Origin: JACQAI01 sp035507915
GTDB taxonomy: Bacteria > Pseudomonadota > Alphaproteobacteria > Elsterales > Elsteraceae
Direction: 5' to 3'
Length of the DNA stretch: 7,622 nt
Assembly (NCBI GenBank): GCA_035507915.1
Contig: DATJNS010000125.1
Location: 1-7,622 of the forward strand
Below are positions 5,011 to 7,622 of the stretch, in pieces (positions within the stretch are counted from its first letter, which is position 1; every line of letters begins with the position of its first letter). A model generated the notes under the pieces. It was not told the origin of the DNA. It worked only from the letters and a program-made list of their open reading frames with translations, and made no database searches. Position numbers and translations under genes: made by a program.

Positions 5011-6371
5011 CACGCGATCGCCTTGGCGAGGCCGGCGACGAGGCGGTCGATCGCGGCGCGGTCGTTCATCTCGGTCACCGCGACCAGCATGTCGCGCTCG
5101 CGGCCGGGCAGCGCCTGGCCGAGGTCGTAGCCGCCGACGATGCCGAAGTCGTCGCGCAGGATCGCGTTGACCGCGGCGACCGGCTTGGGCAGCGCGACGA
5201 CGAACTCCTTGAAGAACGGCTTGTCGGGCGCCTGCGGGTTGACGCGCACGCCGGGCAGCCGGGCGATCGCGCGCGCGGCGTAATGGCTGCGCTGCCAGCA
5301 CAGCTCGGCGACCTCGCGCAGGCCGCTGCGCCCCATGGTCGCGAGATAGACGGCGGTGCCGAGCGCGACCAGCGCCGCGTTGGTGCAGATGTTGCTCGTC
5401 GCCTTGGCGCGCCTTATGTGCTGCTCGCGCGTCGCCAGGGTCAGGACGTAGCCGCGCGCGCCGTCGGCGTCGACGGTCTCGCCGACCAGCCGGCCGGCCA
5501 GCCGCCGCACGTGCGCGAGCTTGGTCGCGAAGATGCCGAGATGCGGGCCGCCGAACGACAGCGGGATGCCGAGCGCCTGGCCCTCGGCGACGACCACGTC
5601 GGCGCCGTAGGCGCCGGGCGGCGTGAAGCGGCCGAGCGCGATCGGATCGGCGACCACGATCAGGAGCGCGCCGGCGCGATGCGCCGCGTCGGCCAGGCCC
5701 GCGACGGTCTCGAACTGGCCGAGGAAGTTGGGGTTCTGGATCACCAGCGCCGCCGTGCTGGTGTCGAGCCGTTCGGCCAGCGCGGGCAGCTCGAGATCGA
5801 CGTCGTCGCCGACCACGGTCGCGTCGGTGCCGCGCAGGTAGGTGCGCAGCACCTCGCGGTACTGCGGATGCACGCCGGACGACACCAGCACGCGGTCGCG
5901 CGCGCCGCGCCCGTGCGCTTGGGTCTGGTCGAGCGCCAGCAGCACCGCCTCGGCCAGCGCGGTCGCGCCGTCGTAGTGGCTCGCGTTGCTGACCTCCATG
6001 CCGGTCAGCCGGCAGATCATGGTCTGGTACTCGAACATCGCCTGCAGGTTGCCCTGGCTGATCTCGGGCTGGTACGGCGTGTAGGCGGTGTAGAGCTCGC
6101 CGCGCTGCAGCACGTAATCGACCGTGGGCGGGCTCCAGTGGTTGTAGGCGCCGGCGCCGAGGAAGCACGACGCGGCGTCGGTCGCGACGTTGGCGGCGGC
6201 GCGGCGACGCAACAGCGCCTCGAGCTCGAGCTCGGTCACGCCGGCGGGCAGCGCCAGGTCGGGGAAGCGCAGCCGGCTCGGCAGGTCGGCGAACAGGTCC
6301 TCCAGGCGCGCGACGCCGATCGCCGCGAGCATCGCCGCGCGGTCGGCCTCGGTGTGCGGCAGATAATCCAT
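5010..6371 (-). CDS. gcvPA: Glycine dehydrogenase (decarboxylating) subunit 1, GcvPA
   Basis: The 453-residue product is the other half of the split P-protein and forms the heterodimeric glycine decarboxylase with GcvPB. Landmarks are the N-terminal MDYLPHTEADRAAML, the FLGAGAYNHWSPP block (70-82), YTAYTPYQPEISQGNLQAMF (95-113), the MEVSNASHYDGATALAEA region, and NPNFLGQFE further on. Length fits the usual 440-450 residues. The start is ATG 6371 with GGAGGG five to six bases before it. The gene begins 13 bases after the NAD-kinase-like stop and overlaps gcvPB by one base, so the three form one operon. Most proteobacteria such as E. coli have a single fused GcvP of about 950 residues; the split form is more common in Gram-positives and archaea but also occurs in some alphaproteobacteria. 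Confidence 0.97.
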   Translation of the reverse strand: MDYLPHTEADRAAMLAAIGVARLEDLFADLPSRLRFPDLALPAGVTELELEALLRRRAAANVATDAASCFLGAGAYNHWSPPTVDYVLQRGELYTAYTPYQPEISQGNLQAMFEYQTMICRLTGMEVSNASHYDGATALAEAVLLALDQTQAHGRGARDRVLVSSGVHPQYREVLRTYLRGTDATVVGDDVDLELPALAERLDTSTAALVIQNPNFLGQFETVAGLADAAHRAGALLIVVADPIALGRFTPPGAYGADVVVAEGQALGIPLSFGGPHLGIFATKLAHVRRLAGRLVGETVDADGARGYVLTLATREQHIRRAKATSNICTNAALVALGTAVYLATMGRSGLREVAELCWQRSHYAARAIARLPGVRVNPQAPDKPFFKEFVVALPKPVAAVNAILRDDFGIVGGYDLGQALPGRERDMLVAVTEMNDRAAIDRLVAGLAKAIA

Positions 6372-6384
6372 CGCGCCCTCCGCC

Positions 6385-7536
6385 TCAGATCGCCGTCTTG
6401 ACCAGCCGGCGCCTGCCGTGGCCGACCACCACGGGCAGATAGCCGAGCCCGGCGAGCGCGCGGTCGAGCGCGGGGTCGCCGGTGTCGAAGCGCAGCGCCG
6501 GCGTGACCTCGAGCTTGGCCGGCGTCGCGATCACGACCAGGTTGGCCGCGCCGATGCGCCGGATGACGTCCGGGCTGAGCTGCAGGTTGCCGCGGCCGAG
6601 CACGAAGCCCTGCGCGCCCAGCGGGCTCAGGATCAGCTTGCAGTCCTCGTAGCGCTCGAGCAGGTCGAGGATGCCGCGCTCGTCGAGATCGCGTCCGACC
6701 ACCAGGCCGCGCGCGACCGCGTCGATGCCGAGCAGCGACTTCGGGATCTCGAGCAGGATGCCGATCGCCTGGACCGAGCTGCCGGGGCCGAGCAGGTAGA
6801 GGGTCTCGGGCTGCGCCTTCATCTCGGCGACGAGATACTGCGCGATCTCGGTCTTCACGGCGTCGTCGTCGGCCTCGCTGATGAGCTGCTTGGCGAGCTG
6901 CGTGTGGCTCGGCTCGAACGGCGTGCGCGCGCCGTAATAGAGGCGCACCGCCCATTCGCCGCGGCGGTACTTCTCCTCGTCGAGATCGATCACCTCGGCG
7001 CGCGCGGTCGCGATCTCGCCGGCGAGGAAGCGCCGGGCGACCTCGGCGGTGCGCGCCGGGCTGGTGCCGAACACGCCGGAGTACATCTTGACGCCGGCCG
7101 GGATGCCGAGGATCGGCACCGTCTCGTCGACCACCTCGCACAGATCGCGCGCGGTGCCGTCGCCGCCGCAGAACAGGATCAGGGCCGCGCCGCCGGCGCG
7201 GAACGCGGCGGCCGCCTGCTTGGTGTCCGCGGCGGTGCTGTGGCCGCGCGCCGCGTGGACGATCTCGAGATCCGTGAAGCCGGCGTCGCCCAGGCAGTCG
7301 GCGCCCATCGGGCCGGCGCAGGTCAGCCAGTGGATCGCCGCGCCGGGGTCGGCGCCGAGGAGCCCGCGCAATGCCGCCAGCGCGTCGGCCGCGCGCAGCG
7401 GCGCGACGCGGTGCGCGCCCAGCGCGGCCGCCCGGCCGGCCAGGCCGTCGGTGCCCTTGAGGCCGACGCGCCCGCCCATGCCGGCGATCGGGTTCACCAG
7501 GAATCCGACCCGTGTGATCTGCGCGCGCTCCGCCAC
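6385..7536 (-). CDS. ATP-NAD kinase family protein (COG3199 type)
   Basis: The 383-residue product opens with GFLVNPIAGMGGRVGLKGTDG (11-31), the signature of the long COG3199 branch of ATP-NAD kinases. It carries the diagnostic LFCGGDGTARD (121-131), in which GGDG forms the nucleotide site of the NAD-kinase/diacylglycerol-kinase fold. PILGIPAGVKMYSGVFGTSP (141-160) and an Ile/Leu-rich C-terminal region with GARGF/GRGNLQLSP-like segments follow. Such enzymes phosphorylate NAD+ to NADP+, but some members act on other substrates (AcoX relatives), so the substrate is not certain. The start is GTG 7536, preceded by GAGAGCGGGCGG. It is the first gene of the operon with gcvPA and gcvPB, behind the FNR-type box at 7593-7606. 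Sharing an operon with an NAD+-using pathway fits a nicotinamide-nucleotide role. Confidence 0.88.
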   Translation of the reverse strand: MAERAQITRVGFLVNPIAGMGGRVGLKGTDGLAGRAAALGAHRVAPLRAADALAALRGLLGADPGAAIHWLTCAGPMGADCLGDAGFTDLEIVHAARGHSTAADTKQAAAAFRAGGAALILFCGGDGTARDLCEVVDETVPILGIPAGVKMYSGVFGTSPARTAEVARRFLAGEIATARAEVIDLDEEKYRRGEWAVRLYYGARTPFEPSHTQLAKQLISEADDDAVKTEIAQYLVAEMKAQPETLYLLGPGSSVQAIGILLEIPKSLLGIDAVARGLVVGRDLDERGILDLLERYEDCKLILSPLGAQGFVLGRGNLQLSPDVIRRIGAANLVVIATPAKLEVTPALRFDTGDPALDRALAGLGYLPVVVGHGRRRLVKTAI

Positions 7537-7592
7537 CCGCCCGCTCTCGGTATGTTCCAGGCTCAGCCTTGGAGCAACCGCGCGCGCGGTCC

Positions 7593-7606
7593 TTGAGCCA
7601 GATCAA
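7593..7606 (-). promoter_or_regulatory. FNR/FixK-type box upstream of the NAD kinase-gcvPAB operon
   Basis: On the minus strand TTGAT-CTGG-CTCAA matches the consensus at 9 of 10 bases. Its centre is 63.5 bases before the GTG at 7536, the same distance as for the gene at 439. A box at -41.5 predicts a start near 7558. An imperfect inverted repeat (7557-7572) falls where the core promoter would lie. Confidence 0.7.
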
Positions 7607-7622
7607 GCCGGCGTCGGCGGCA

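Overview
The window is very GC-rich, uses short intergenic spacers and shows gene families typical of soil or freshwater Alphaproteobacteria: a FixJ-type response regulator, Phasin_2-like proteins, a DHA2/EmrB-type exporter and FNR/FixK-type operators. I place it in the Alphaproteobacteria, perhaps a Rhodospirillales- or Rhizobiales-like lineage, but cannot name a genus.

Layout. Positions 2-331 (+) hold the end of a DHA2-family MFS exporter. A small basic protein of unknown function follows at 439-699 (+). Two near-identical phasin-like genes (880-1260 and 2262-2642, both +) flank an opposite-strand FixJ-family response regulator (1363-2001, -). The second phasin-like gene is followed closely by two small genes (2654-2860 and 2867-3115, +). 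A small exported Met-rich protein lies at 3188-3406 (-). The right half is one minus-strand operon read from the right edge: an ATP-NAD kinase family protein (6385-7536), gcvPA (5010-6371) and gcvPB (3556-5010). The last two are the two subunits of a split glycine decarboxylase P-protein.

The main signal is regulatory. Five 14-bp FNR/FixK/Dnr-type palindromes (TTGAT-N4-ATCAA class) lie in intergenic DNA, each in front of a different transcription unit: 369-382, 809-822, 2180-2193, 3498-3511 and 7593-7606. Three have their centre 63.5-64.5 bases before the start codon. That agrees with class II activation (box near -41.5) and a leader of about 22 nt. The FixJ-like regulator lacks such a box; FixJ proteins classically act upstream of FixK in oxygen signalling. 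I infer that most of the window belongs to one oxygen- or redox-responsive (low-oxygen) regulon that joins PHA-granule-like proteins, NADP(H) supply, glycine cleavage and a small periplasmic protein.

A second signal is a duplication. Each phasin-like gene carries its own related promoter, with a nearly invariant element of about 21 bases upstream of the FNR-type box. This element is not explained by FNR binding and may be a second operator. No RNA genes, insertion sequences or CRISPR arrays were seen.
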